DNA of 64,000 nt. Origin: Gavia stellata. Lineage: Eukaryota; Chordata; Aves; Gaviiformes; Gaviidae. Both the position numbers and the translations under genes were made by a program. Below the pieces are notes generated by a model. That model did no database searches. It was given only the letters and a program-made list of their open reading frames with translations, and was not told the origin of the DNA. The DNA is taken from NCBI RefSeq assembly GCF_030936135.1, contig NC_082603.1:24518880-24582879 (forward strand), read 5' to 3'. Of this stretch, positions 11,260 through 24,500 are shown piece by piece (positions within the stretch are counted from its first letter, which is position 1; every line of letters starts with the position of its first letter).

Positions 11260-13922
11260 AGAAAAGCCCTTTGGAAAGCATTGCAACACCACAGGATGCT
11301 GTGAGTTCACCCGTGCGCAGTGTGAAGACTCACAGAGGAGGGAAAACACACTGATTTGATTTTGTAAATAAAATCACATGCTTTCTATCAGTGGCTGAAA
11401 AGAGACTCCCCTTTCACAGCTCCAGGAATTTTGCTATCTGCATTTTTTTCTTTAAACTGAAAAAAAAAAGTCTGAACAGTAAATATTTATCCAAGATGTG
11501 TGGTTGTTAATATGATCCAGTCTTCAGTCATTTTGAATGGTGTCATGATGACAGATGTTAATTCAGAAAGGAATAGATTGGACGATTTATGCCTGAAACA
11601 CATGTGTTCCTTGGCGGGCTCCATGGATTACTTGCATAGTTAGTGCTGCCTGAGCAATTTGTAACATTTTCTCTGCCTCGAAGCACCGAGGGCTCCAGGA
11701 CAGGGGCTTGACCTATATCTCCAGTTTGCTATAATAAACGGTGAGGTAACTAAACTCCCTGTGTGCTTTTATCTTCCAAAATTTATCTCTCCCCCTGTGC
11801 CCCAGCTGTGTGTGGTGCTTCTGGTTCTTCCCGAGAAGAACGGCAGCTTCTTTCTGCAAGAGGGGAGGATGCTCCTGTGTGTGCGGGTGCGAATCCCTGA
11901 CCTCCTGCTCTAGATTCAGCTTCTCTCCTACCTCATCACTCACAGTTATTTCATGCAAACACTTTTCCTGACAACAGAAGTGAAAATAAACCAAGCCGTG
12001 TGAAGGTAGTAAGCAAGAGAGATTCTGGGAAGGCCTCACATTTTTTTGTAGTATTTGTATTTTTACAGTTGCGAATTGGTGGGATGTGTCTAAGGGTGTT
12101 TCTTTTCTTCTTAGCTAAAACCAGGTTTGTAAAAGTGTTAGTATCTTATGTTTTATTTATTTTTTTGATCAGAGACATAAAATTGAAGGAAAATGGCCAA
12201 GCTGTTGAGTGCACAAGGCTTTTGGTAGGTCTGCTTGGAAGTTTTTCTCAGCTGGTCCATCAGTTGCGTTCTGGCCATTTTCTGTGAAATGAACTTTGCC
12301 TACAGCTGACAAGTACAGAAAATACCGAGCCTGGCCCAGGCAATCTGCACTTTAACTATTTGGAAAAAACTCTTAAATGTAAATGTTCTGTTTGGATTAC
12401 AGTTTATTGACATTCTCATCTTTTAATATTAAATAATGTTACATAGAAACTCTTCTTTTGTAAAACACCTATTATTAATGCAAGTCTAGAAAATAAAGTA
12501 GGGCAGGAGCTCCCTGGCATCTTCCCAGCCTCTTGTTATTTTGACCTTTCTGCTTTCTCCTCCTAAAGGATGCTGAATAATTTGTATGTATTTTATATGA
12601 ACAATCAGTGAACATACAAATTATTTGGCTTCTCGTTTCAGCAAAGATGCCAAAATAGGAGAAGACAGATTTTCTGTGTATTCTTGCTGTAAAAACAATG
12701 TAAAAACTTCCCTAGAGACTCACTTTAAGATAACTTTGGAGAGCGATGAGGGTTTCTAGGCCATAATTCTTCCTGTGGTGATCCTTTAGCTTTTTTTGTT
12801 GTAATGTGCCAAGAGTTTAGTCTAAATATGTGTTGTTTAATGAGTTGTTGTTTGTATTCAAACTCATGAACCAGTTCAGCTCCCTAAAAAAGACTTTGCT
12901 GATGGGTGTCCTCGGATGCCCTGGGATGCCCTCATGCTTTGTCACCAAAGCCTAAAAAGACAGCTTTTCAAATTATTTTTAATTTTGTGCAGGCATACTG
13001 TTTTAAGTGGAGCAGGTAGCTGTGCTTATAGCTGTGATCACCTTATGTTTTCTATTATAAGCAATGGGGAAAATGCTCTATAATTTTGTTACACTGACAT
13101 CTTTGAGCTGATGTTTTCCATGCCATGTGTTTGGCACAGCTGGAAAGTTCAGATAAAATAACTTCGCTGTCTCACAGGATGAGGCTACTGAAAATGCACG
13201 GGTTTATCCCTGTTTAAAAAAATAAAAATAAAAAAATAGTCTCCCACCCTATTTTGCTGAGATACTCTAATTCTTCAGGGCTGTGGCTGGGAATCGGTGA
13301 GGCTGTGTTACCATGGCAGCCTGCCTGCCGTGGCTCCTGCTGTTCTGTGAAATCCCATGGCAGTGGTCTGATGTTCCATGGGGGCTGTTAGACGCTGGCA
13401 GCGCTGCACTGCGTGCGCTGGGCATGGCCTGTCCTACCAGTGCTCCCCTGCGCTGCCTGCACTGGTCAGGTGCCCTTCCTGTATGGTTAATTGGAATGCA
13501 GTAGCATTTCCAGGGATGTAGGAATAAAATAGGATTTTCCCCTCAACTGCTTCTCCACAAAGAGACTGGGGCATGGACTGGGAGCAGGGAATCTCTCCTG
13601 GACTCTCAGGAACCCCGTCTCCTCCTGCCAGCCACCTGGGCCATGTGAAGGAGCAGTAGCCTGGTCTGGTGCATGGCAAGAGAGCAAAGCAGGAGTATTG
13701 GGGGTTGAAGGGTGATGGGAACAGCAGAGAAGGGAAGGGTTTGCAACCAGCAGGGAACTCCTCAAACACTTGCAGGTTTGTTAGGTGTAAATAGTTCAGG
13801 AGCCCTATAAGAGGGTGCATTTTTTCTCCTGAAACAGCTGATCTAGAATACAGTAGCTTACTGGAGCTTGTAGTTGTACTTAGAGGACTGTACCCTGGGT
13901 TTAATTGTTCCATTTGGTGGAG

Positions 13923-13989
13923 TTTTTCTTGAGTTGCTTTTTTTTTTTTTTGTGGATTTTTTTCTTGAGTTGATTTTTTTTTTTTTTTT
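13923..13989 (+). repeat. Tandem duplication with two poly-T runs
   Basis: The unit tttttcttgagttg occurs at 13923-13936 and again at 13959-13972. Each copy is followed by a T-run, of 14 T at 13938-13951 and 16 T at 13974-13989. This is consistent with a 36-bp slippage duplication in intronic sequence. Confidence 0.85.
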
Positions 13990-14425
13990 AACGTATTAAG
14001 TTACCCTGTAAGACTTTTTAAAGAGCTTTATGGTTATAAAAATCAAGCTGCCTGAAGTTAGGAAAAGCAAAAAAATAACATTGCATTTTCAACATTAATT
14101 CAGTTCTCCCATGCAGATGTTATCCTTAATTACATAATGACATCCTGGCTCTTTTAGAACACAGCTGTCTATCTAGTGGAGAGGGAAGACTGAGATTTAG
14201 ACTAATTTCTGTAATGCAAGACATTCAGCCTTGGTATGAGTAGTTGCACAAGCTGTAGAGCACGTTGTGGATAGGAGAGAGGAGAGGGGAAAGAATGGTC
14301 TCCTGATTACAGCCACTGGGGATTCCTCTGGAGGAGGTGGTTTAGCCTTTAACTAATGCGAATGCTTGGCAAGTTAGATCAGAATTTCACCCAAACACAT
14401 TTAAGTCTCGTAGGACGGATATGCC

Positions 14426-14465
14426 GGAGAGCTGGGTGTTCAGCAGGAGAGCTGGGTGTTCAGCA
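14426..14465 (+). repeat. Perfect 20-bp tandem duplication
   Basis: The unit ggagagctgggtgttcagca occurs twice head to tail, at 14426-14445 and 14446-14465, with no mismatch. It lies inside an ST3GAL3 intron. No function is suggested by its position. Confidence 0.95.
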
Positions 14466-17400
14466 GCAGCAAAGTCAATGGAGTTCTACTGTGAGCTTAA
14501 CAAATGTTCTAAAAATTCAGCCTAAGGTGTCTGAAGTAGAGCATCAGGAGGCAATGGAAACTGGGCATTCATCTTTGTCTGTTTTCTCCACTGTAAAATG
14601 GTGTAATACATGCCAAATATAGCAGAGATGCTGTAAATAAGAAAGTATTGTTTGTAAAACAGTTAGATATATGGCGATATCAGAAAAATCTCATGGGAGA
14701 ATTAGAAAGTCTCTGTTCACAACAGAAATCCTGAGCTGAAGTTCTGAAGTTGCAGGGCTGTTGTCCTACTTCAGCACTTACTAACACATGGATTTGGCCT
14801 TTCAGCCATGGTATTGTTTTAATAGATGTTATGGGAGTATGACATTTCATAAACTATGTCATAAAAATAATAGTGAAATAAAGGGGCTGGTCCCTTATGG
14901 GAATAAAATACCCTGTAAATAATGGTGATATTATAGGGCCTGTTCTTCAGGATTTTTCTGAAACTGTACTACTTTAGATATTTTTTCCTTGAAGGATTAT
15001 TATTCACAGACAAAAAACCACAACAGAAACATAATTTATCTAAATCCATTCCTTTTACTAAAAACTTCTGTCTTTCCTAAGTTATTTCAAAACAGGAATA
15101 TTTCTTCAAATTTTGGCTCAAAATCCAGCTTACAGTTTGAACAACAGAGTCTGTAGTACAGTCTATCCATCACCCCGTTTGTGCACAGTACAAACATGTC
15201 TTCTGACACACCGTATGTGAGCTATCATTTATGCTTTGACTTGTGAAACACAGTATTCATCAAAATAATCTTCAGGTTTTTTCTGCAGCTTATCTGACAT
15301 GCTCCAAGTTTCATTTTCTTCACAGGACAATCTCTTTGTAAATGGCATTTTGTTATCTTACAACTGTGAACCATGCTTTACTCTCAGTTACATGGATAAA
15401 ACCATAGAAATACATTAAGAAGAAGGAATTCCTTTGCATTTACAACATAGCATAAAAATAAATTTGCTCTCCTGACTCTTTAGAGCTGGTCTTGGCCTCA
15501 TGCTGCCTAGTCCTGTGAATCGGAAGACGACCGTTGTTATTAGACCAGCAACACGGGAGGCCCATGTCTGCCTGTAAGTTAGCTGTAGCACTGCAAGTTA
15601 TATAGGTCAAATGAAGTTTGAAATTCAGTAGGCCTATTTGTATATGCTTTTCTGCCTATTTGTAATAATGCTTGCAGGTAAACATGGCAGAAACGTCCTA
15701 CTGATAGCCATGGGAAAGAGCATATTGCTATGTTTTAGCAAACTGACCTGGTGTGTAGCGCACCAGTGCCACCCTCACGTCCCAGGTGGCTTTTGTTACC
15801 ATTGAGGTTGCTGCTTTCTGAGCTGGTGTCTGTGGACAGGGTGGCTTCTAGTTGCGTCTGTAGCTAGGGTGCCATGTAGTTTATATGTCTAGGACAAAGT
15901 TTAAAGTCCGCAACTACTACTTGGAATTAAATTTCCCCTCCCTTGTGGTTTTCAACCTGGCTATCAAGCCTAAAGAAACTAATCTCTAGCCAATGTAGTG
16001 AAGTATTATTAGCTCAACTGTACCAATGAAGAAGCATAGTTAGACTTTTGCTTTATAAAAAAAGCTCTAGTAGTACCACGTATTAAGATGTGCTTTTGTC
16101 TGCATCATAATTTGCTGCTCTTTGCCACTGAAAACACTGGGTAGAAAATGTGTTTGGGTTTCACATTGAGAAACATTAGTAAAAGCTAAATTTGGGGGGG
16201 TTACAACCTGTCAGGACTTCTCTTGAGTGCTGTCAGGCTGTTGGGAGATGGGGAATACCGACAGGGGAATGGCCTGGGAAGTTACAACCATTTGATTTTA
16301 GACTTAGTCAGTGGGAGGATATTCGGTGAGAGGAAACAAAAACTATAAAAGATTAGAAGTATCATATTGTTGGATAGTCCAAGAGCTGCATCTCTTTTGG
16401 CGGTGGCACAAAAAGAAGATGAGGGAAAGGCTTCAGCACAATCTGCAGTGTTCCTGCTTCATGCAGAGTGAGAGCTTTTCAGTGGGGCAGATAAAAGTGG
16501 AACAAAATGCTTTAGACTCTAGAGCATTTCTAGACTCTAGAAACTGAAGATAGGGAAATTAAGAACAAGTGCTGGCCATCGGAGCCGTGTACAGAGAGTG
16601 GTGAGGGGTTCTCCATCACTTTGAGAAGGTTGGGTAAATATATTTGAAGTGTGGGCTAGTAGGTCTGGCAGTTGACCATCAACCCAGACTGCAGGCTCTC
16701 AGCACCTCTGTTCTTGTTGCTAAAAATTCCTTGTTGCTTTGATAATCGGTGCAAATGATGCAACTTCATTTATATTACCACTTATAGAAGAGCATTTTCT
16801 AGGCCTCCATGTCTACTTGACCGCTGAGAAATGCAGCATTGGCTGATAAGATGGTTATTTTCTAGCAGAAACAGACCTTCCACATCTGATCCAGCTATGC
16901 CTGAGCAGAAACCTTTCAAAAGCCTCTGCAAATAGATTGCAGTGGTCCTGCTGTACCCTGTGTTTGTGTGATAGTGAGTGCTTGTGGATGACGGGTATAG
17001 AATAAACCACATTCCAGCCTAGGTGGGGGCAGAGATCCCAGTGAACTGTGCGCTCCTAGGCACGATGAGGTCTTGCGACTGTTATGCCATCCCCTGACTT
17101 TTTCTCTCCCTCATGCCCTTCTTCCTCTCCATTTCTGGTGTTATCAGAGTTTGAAAGAGCAATAATCTCCATTTACCACAGATTATCTCTCCAGTCTTTT
17201 CATCTTTCATGTTGCTTTGCAGCAGAGTATTGCATACCTAGACTTTATTCAACTTTGTGTTGTGTTTAGCTGACCTTTGCAATCTCCCTGTCCCCTTCCC
17301 ATCAGACTTAGAAATCTTCCAGAGCAATGCTGCTTGTACTCCTAAATCCAGCAGTCTCACAGAGGTACAGAAGAGGCAGCATCCGTGTCGTGCGAGAGCA

Positions 17401-18534
17401 TTACCCCTTATTTTGCTTAGTGTGTTAGAAATGTTGTTATTCTGCGAGACTCAGCCTGCTTCTAGCGCTTTGTATCTTCTGTTGAGGTGTGCTTCTTGGC
17501 TAAGGCTCCGAGTTTCCACATTTTATTTTAGCATATGTTGTTATTCGCCTGGGTAAATCTGAGAACAGGAGATGGAAAACTGAATGGAGACAAAAATAGC
17601 TTACAACCGTCTCTCCCTGTTATTCTTAAGTATTCTGCAAATGGACAGAATGAGGAATTATAGCTGGCTTGTCTGTCCCTGTAGCTATTAGGTGAGCTTT
17701 GCCATTTTTTATCCCTTCCTCATAACCTGCCATCTCTGGTCTGTCATGTCTCTACCTGTTTATTCCTGGAGTGGTGGCTCTAGAGCGGGTATTCCTGCCT
17801 CTCTCCCTGGATGAGAGCTGTACAAGAGACTGGCTTGAAAGCCCTGGCCCATCTAAATTCTTTCTATTTTTTAAATAGTCTCCTCCGAAGCCCTTAGTGA
17901 TGTCCTTTAAAATAATACAGTTTTGAAAACACTCCAAGATTGCTTAAAAATGCTGTGGCCCTCAGAGACTTGCTCTTCAGTCTTGTTTTCCTGTCTGCCT
18001 GCCTCTCTCTGTTGCTTGTTTCTTTATGCTTACACTATAAGCTCTTTTTGGTAGTCCTTGGTATCGTGAATGCTGATCTGTGACCCAGGCTCCACGTGCA
18101 TGGTAATACCAACAAATAATAAAGGTGGGAACTTAACACAGGGAAACACAATTTCCAGCCTGGACCCTATGGTTTCCACCTCGATGCCAGGAGGTGATGA
18201 GGTACTGTGAGAACATTACCTAAGCAGTTTTCAGACTCATTTTCTGACTTACTATCATTACGATAATCAGGAAGGGAGATACTGCATCCTCAGAGGCCCA
18301 CCCTTAAGCACTGCAGGTTTAGTCACTGTAGCAGAGAACAGGGGATGCTCCCAACCTCAAACTGCGAGTCTGAGCTGCCGAATCTGGCAGGAAAAGCGTG
18401 CCTTCCCTCCCCGTGCCTGCTGCTCCTCGGGTGGCTGCCTGTCTCCTCCCAGCCTAAAAAGGGATAGCGTTCCCTGATGGGAAGTAATTGCTTTAGAAAC
18501 TTCGCTGAACATCTGTGTCCAATCAGACTGAACA

Positions 18535-18675
18535 TCCACACCAGGCGTAGCGGCGGCCCGCGGCCGAGCATCAGTGGTAGCACGGAGCCTTGGAAGGGGC
18601 TGCGCCTCCGACGCCGCAGCTCCCAAGGGGGTTGCGTCAGGGGAGCAGCCTCCCGGGGCTTGCAGTTGTGGTGGT
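18535..18675. promoter_or_regulatory. Isolated CpG-rich islet inside a moderate-GC intron
   Basis: About 140 bp carry roughly a dozen CpG dinucleotides (for example gcggcggcccgcggccgagc near 18550) in an intron that is otherwise CpG-poor. Such islets often mark internal promoters or enhancers protected from CpG decay. No TATA box or convincing first-exon donor is evident next to it on either strand. The functional call is therefore weak. Confidence 0.35.
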
Positions 18676-19477
18676 GCTGCATTTTGTAGCTTGCCAACTG
18701 CAGAACAAAACCACAAGGCTTGAGACATAGCTCAAAACTACAGGGTTTGTAGAGCCAAACCACAAGGCTGAGAATTTCAGTAATTGTAAGCCAAGAAAAG
18801 AGTTTTTAGTTCTTTAGCCCTATACAGGGCTTTGCCTGCTGTATAGGTGGAAGTATAAGAGCTGTCTGCTGAGACTTCACATTTCTCCCTAGAATTGTTT
18901 GAGAAACTACAGGGGGAAAACATACCAAAATGAAAGATTACCCTCAATAATAATCTAAGGGGAACTGGCATTGAACTATCTGAGAGGAGGGCAGGTATGG
19001 TCCTAGAGGTTCACACAGCACTGGGAAAATGAACAACTGTGATATGTGTAATTATCTCTCTGAACAGCTCAAGCAATGGCAAAGAATAAAAGTCTCAAGT
19101 GTTTATAATCTTTTTTTTTTTTCCCTCTTTAATATTTTGTGTGTGATGTAAAAGCTACTTAAATCCCAGAACTTATGTAGAATCTCTTATGGAGTGTGAG
19201 TCCAAACAAAAGGCAGCTTTTGTCCACTTTAAATAGCTTGCAGACCTTTGGTTTGAATTGTTTGCAAAATTTAGGCAATGCCATATTTAGAGTTGCACAT
19301 GAAATCGTAATTCAACTTATAAATTTATTTTAGTTTCAGGGTCACGCGCTGTTTTTCCAGGGTGTGCCTGCTTAAACCCATGATAAGATGGTTTCACTGA
19401 ATGAGTAGCTGTTCAAGATTTTTGTTTATCATCTTCATTTCTGTGAGACCTGGAGCATGCTTAATGCAAGTGGAATC

Positions 19478-19500
19478 ATTTATTTATTTATTTATTTATT
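19478..19500 (+). repeat. (ATTT)n microsatellite
   Basis: Five perfect ATTT units plus a partial one, followed by cattc. It is a simple tandem repeat in intronic DNA. Confidence 0.95.
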
Positions 19501-21431
19501 CATTCCCCTCCTTCCCTGGAACTGAAAGACCTCTGCTTTACATGGGCCTTTAGGAGATTCCAAAGGTTTCATATTTATCCAGTTTTTAATGAATTTTCAC
19601 AAGGAGGCAAAATTCAGCTGACATACCAAATCCCTCAAATCCCTTGGTCAAATGGATATTGGACTTTATTAACATTTGTGAAGCTGATATGTTCTTTTCT
19701 GATATTTTTTTTAAATGGTGGGATCATTCAGTGGCTGAAAATGTCGTATTGTAATGGAAAGTGCTAGACCACTTTGACACCAGGCATTCTTTCTAATTCA
19801 ACTATGATGAAAGAACATGAGTGTTAATTAGGATTTTTTTCCATTTAGGGACCTTAGAGCACTTTGCTATTGTCGAAATGCAAACTTGAACTCACAGGAT
19901 CCTTGCCCTGGTCAGCAAAAGTATATTATGTTTGGGCAGCTTTGAGGGGGTCATGGGATCAAAACAGAATAGCAATGGCATTTAGCTATCTTAGGCTGTT
20001 GGTTTGGATAATATGCATCCTCAGCAAGTTTGCTGTGTTAATGCCTTGCATAAGGCAAGAGCCATCTATCAAAGTTCCATTCTTCAGGATCTGAAATTCA
20101 GCAGCTAGAGATAACCATGGGATTGTTCCACAAAGAAGCCTCTGTAAGGTGTTTAGCACCACAGGGCATGAGAGTTGACAGGAGCCATGTGCAGTACAAG
20201 TAGTGTGTGAAATGCAGCAGGCGTAGGCTGTGGCAGAATTACCATCGATAATTACTGGTGTAATTGCTACTGGGCAGGGGAGGCTCCTCAGGTCTTTGCA
20301 GGGGGTCATCAACATTTTTTGGCAGTGCTTTAAAAGCAACCGTAAAGTCACTGTTAAGCTGCAAGCAACCCAAAACTGGTGTAAATAATTACTTCCAAAG
20401 CACATTCGTTTTATGTAGAGTGTAATGTCTGCCTCTGTTGTTTGTGATGGAGATCGCAAGGGAAGGAGGTATTCAATCAGATTACCCTGCCAAAGCTGTT
20501 GGTTAGCAGATTAAAATTCCTGCCATCCTCCCTGTGCCTTGCTCTGAATTTTTAACCCAAACAGAAGTGAAATGTTAGAACGTAATTGTTCTGTTAAGTC
20601 CTGTGAACAAGGAGCCTCCAGTTATCTTGAGGGCAATACATGCTATTCCCGCTAACATCTGGACCAGAAGGAGCAAAGATATGAAGTAATGTGGCAGAGA
20701 GGCACGAGCCCCTCTCTAGGCAGGGCTGTCTAGTGGGGTAGTGGTATTCAAGGCCAGCGTTCTCCCATGTTTGCAGGGTGAAGACTTTAATTAAAAAACA
20801 ATTTATTGGAAAACAACCAAGGACATACTTAGTTGTTTTTTCCCTTGTACCGTGAACATGCATGGACCTTACAAGACAAGATGGCGCTTTTATTACGCCA
20901 TCGGCTTAATTCACGTAAAACCTAACAGAAGGGAATAAATCTAGGATAAAGTGGGAAGCTATGTAGCTTCACACTGAAAGTAGAGCTGTATGGTCATTTT
21001 TAGCTCTTTGAATGTTCTTAAAAGCATTTGCTATCCAAGGGTACATCCTCTTGGAAGCAGGTGGCAGTGGTCACAGGGTGTTCTGGAAAGCTTAAGCCAT
21101 TAACCAAACTAGCTGAAGTGCTAATAAGAGTGAAAAGATGGCACCAGGGAGGGAGTCATTCATGCTGAAGCCCAGGCCTCTCTGTCTTCCTCACACTCGT
21201 CATCCAGACTAGCTCAAGTGCATCTGCACATGCTGCTGTCAGCCCCCCAGGATGCACCCTCCCACTACAACCTCATGATAGTGCCTTGTGGCAGTGAGCA
21301 GGGGCAGCGGGAGCTGCTGCCAGTAGTGTTTTGTGGGTATTTTTAAATAATAATAGCAATCTGCTGTCTTTTATTTATAATTGTATTTGTTGATTTATCT
21401 TTCCTTTTTTTTTTCTTTTTTTTGTTACCAG

Positions 21432-21578
21432 AGTGCCTCTGATGGCTTTTGGAAGTCAGTGGCAACTCGAGTCCCAAGAGAACCTCATGAGATACGTATC
21501 CTGAATCCCTACTTCATCCAGGAGGCAGCTTTCAGCTTCATCGGACTGCCTTTCAACAACGGCCTGATGGGCAGAGGG
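21432..21578 (+). CDS. ST3GAL3: ST3GAL3 internal coding exon B
   Basis: This exon has 147 bp and 49 complete codons, from SASDGFWKSVATRV to FNNGLMGRG, and is in phase 0 at both ends. It encodes the stretch between sialylmotifs L and S, including the conserved RILNPYFIQEAA segment and the LPFNNGLMGRG loop before motif S. The acceptor follows a long T-rich tract (..ttgttaccag). The donor is GGG|gtaggt. It joins in frame with exon A (..YKEKV) and exon C (NIPTLGS..). Conservation with mammalian ST3GAL3, from memory, is very high, with small changes such as REPHE where human has KEPPE. Confidence 0.97.
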
Positions 21579-24500
21579 GTAGGTATAAAGCGGAGCAAGC
21601 AAAACCAAGGGGAAGGATGAGAGACCAAGCAGCAGAGTAGGCTTATGCTGTTCTTGCTTTTCCTTTGGGCCTCTGCTGTTGGACATTGAAGGGAAGGGAC
21701 TTTGGGTCTTTTACAGTGGCAGCACTCAACCTCCTTAAGGCCAAGGCAAGATCCATCCTTTCTGGTACTAGAGCCGCTTTTCTGGAGGCAGCTCTGAGGC
21801 TTCCAGCACCAGCTGGGTGATTTCCTGTCACTCGCAGCCTGCCAGAAGGGCACTTGTTTGTGTGGGTGGAGGGAGTTCCTTCCCAAAAGGAAGAAAGAAC
21901 CCTGCTCTCTGCACCCTCATCTGGAAGCGGTGCAGGTCTCCCTAAAGGTCATGCTACCGTTTTACGATTAACTGTCCTCATGGAGACTGCAGCCTAAAAT
22001 CACCGATCATGTCTCATCCTGTATCCCAGGCTTATAGTAAAAGAGGGTAAAGATTTGTTTTATGGGGCCTTTGGTAAGAAATTCTGATCTTACAGTGGCA
22101 AGTTTTAGATGTAAAAGCTTACAAAAGAAAACTGTAAACCACAGTTTTAGATCATAGTTATTAACAAAATACCTTCATGGTCATTCTAGTATCTGTCACC
22201 CCCAGTGCAGTTTTTTGGAATGTTAGTGTGGAGTAGGTGGTAACTTGGTTTTTCTGGATTATCTCACACTGCAACGCTGTCCTCAGAACCTACTTATATT
22301 TGCTCTACCTAACATATCAACCATTAGAGAAAGTATTACTTGGGTGGGTAAATTACTCATGGACACATGTGGTATAGTTGTTGATAAAGAGACCACACGT
22401 GACATTTTTGGGCATATTAGCACAGCTGACAAACCCAGAGAGAAGCACTTTTGCTGGACAAGGTCTGCTTGCTCTGCCCCTGGCATTGTCTTTCCATTGT
22501 TATCAGTACAGGAGATTTGCCTTGTCACAGCATGGATTTGGACTAGGCAGAATAGTGTCTCATTTTCCATGCTCTAATTGTATTGTGAAGTCTTCAGAAA
22601 TATTAGAGATGTCTGTTTTGTGCAGATCAGATGGTGGGTGCCTGGAGGTAAGAAATTCACTTCTTAAAACATGGTGTGCAAGATGTGCAGACAGATTCAG
22701 TCACACAGAATGGTTCTTTTGTGAAATGCATTGCTGCATATGTACGTCTGGAAGCTGTTACGGGCTTCTGGAAACACTGGATTTTTGCTCTGTGCACTGA
22801 AGGTATCTTATCCCAAATATTCCCTTCAGCAAGGAAGTAACTTACTTCACCTCTCTGCATTCTCCAGAGCTTGCCCTTAGAAGGATGTGGTCTTGAGTTG
22901 TCTTGCAGAAAATCAGGACTGCTGCCCCAATGAAGGACAGAAATCATCAGACTTTTGCCTTTATTTTCTCCAGATTTGTTTTTATTTTTAAACACGTTAT
23001 TTTAATACACAAGATATTACTTAAGCTGAGAGGAGAAGAGAGAATCCGGAAATGAAAATGCTGTGAACTGAAGTTTATGAGGTTTTGATAGGCTGTTTAA
23101 CACACTTCAGATTGGGAAATGAAGGCATCTTAATTGAAACCTGATGTTTCACTTCATAAAAGTCCATTTGAACATTTAAAAGTAGTTTATGGAGCTTTAA
23201 GGCAAGTAATCTTTGCCCATGACCCCTGCTAGATTGTGTAAATTGTAGTTCATTCTGTCAGATGGGGCAGCAGGAGCTCTGCAGGTGCATCTGTGGGTCT
23301 GGGACGTTAGTATACCCTGTGCTGTCTGTGCAAGGACACTCTAATATAGTGATTCTGTCAGAGCTTAAAAATAGGGAGAAAGTATTTCTAGCTTGTGGGT
23401 ACAAATTTTACTGCAGACATCGGCTATGGACTGCTGTCATGGAGCTGCTGGGACTTCATGCTTTAGTGAATGCTTCAACCAAAGCTACTGCTGCCAGTGT
23501 AAAGACAGAAGAAGCATCAGAGTAGGGTCTCGGTGATACAAATTTACTACAGACCTTTTTTCACTGAGATGTTAAATGGGAAGAGTGGAGATCAGAGCAT
23601 GTAGACCAAGAATCCAACTCTCATTAAAGATTTGAGAGAGATCCAGCAAGATGAGTGAGGCAGCTAGAACAAGGAGAATTGCTCCACAAGAGACAGTGTG
23701 ACCCAGCAGCCGCAGAGCATAGCTGGCTGAGTTCAGGGTCATGCTTTAGAGATGCGAGACAGCCTGGAAAACTTTACTCAGGAAAGAAGCATATGAACAT
23801 GGAAAAGGAAAATGCTGAGGTCTAGTAAGCAAAAGCACAGCGAACAGTATGTGTCCTGAGTTTCTCCTGGAGAACTGGGATGGGGGCAGATTGGTGCCTT
23901 CGTGCTGCAGTGTGTTGTGCTATGTTGGGCAGGCTACACACAGGAGGATCAAGGCTGGGGATGCCTTAGTAATCAAGGCCAACACAAAATCCTCATAAAG
24001 AGCAGTAATATTCCACTCTTCTTTGGTTCTGATGCCTAAATAAACTTCAGTGCTTCTCTTGCACACCACATATGGTAACAATGTGCTGCCAATTAACTTT
24101 GTAATTTGGGGGCTTTTTCGGCAAGGTTGAGTAGAGCTAGTAAAATAGTTTGGGGCTGATCTCAAAGCGTTTTTCCCAGGATTCAATAAAGGGTGAATGT
24201 AGTTACATCCTTTGCTTTGATAATATAATTTGGGCCAGATGGTTCTGGAGGGTACTAGCGGGATACAACTCGAACGTGCATTTTGATTGCACTTGTGGCA
24301 TTAGTAGCCAAAAGTCTGAGCAAGGAGCAAAACTGATCACCCGCATTGAACAGTGACTTCTCTCTGGGACTGGTAAAGCTTTTCAGGAGTTTCCTCAGTC
24401 CATTTACTGAAGTCTTAAGAAGAGGGAGAGCTGTTTCCTGCTACATGTGGACTTCTCTTTTCTTGAGATAAGCTGATGATAAAAAAAAAACCTTTAGGAT

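Larger units (their letters stand above)
1217..21431 (+). other. ST3GAL3: ST3GAL3 intron, 20.2 kb
   Basis: The intron runs from the donor gtaaga at 1217 to an acceptor with a long pyrimidine tract ending gttaccag at 21431. Contents I can name: a purine-rich stretch at about 1551-1645; an old CR1-like LINE on the - strand (about 2800-3860); a 123-bp inverted repeat pair (8308-8430 and 11137-11259); a T-rich duplication (13923-13989); a 20-bp tandem duplication (14426-14465); a CpG-rich islet (18535-18675); and an (ATTT)n microsatellite (19478-19500). The remaining stretches (3.9-8.3, 8.4-11.1, 11.3-18.5 and 19.5-21.4 kb) show only short open frames and no splice-bounded exon that I recognise. 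Confidence 0.85.
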
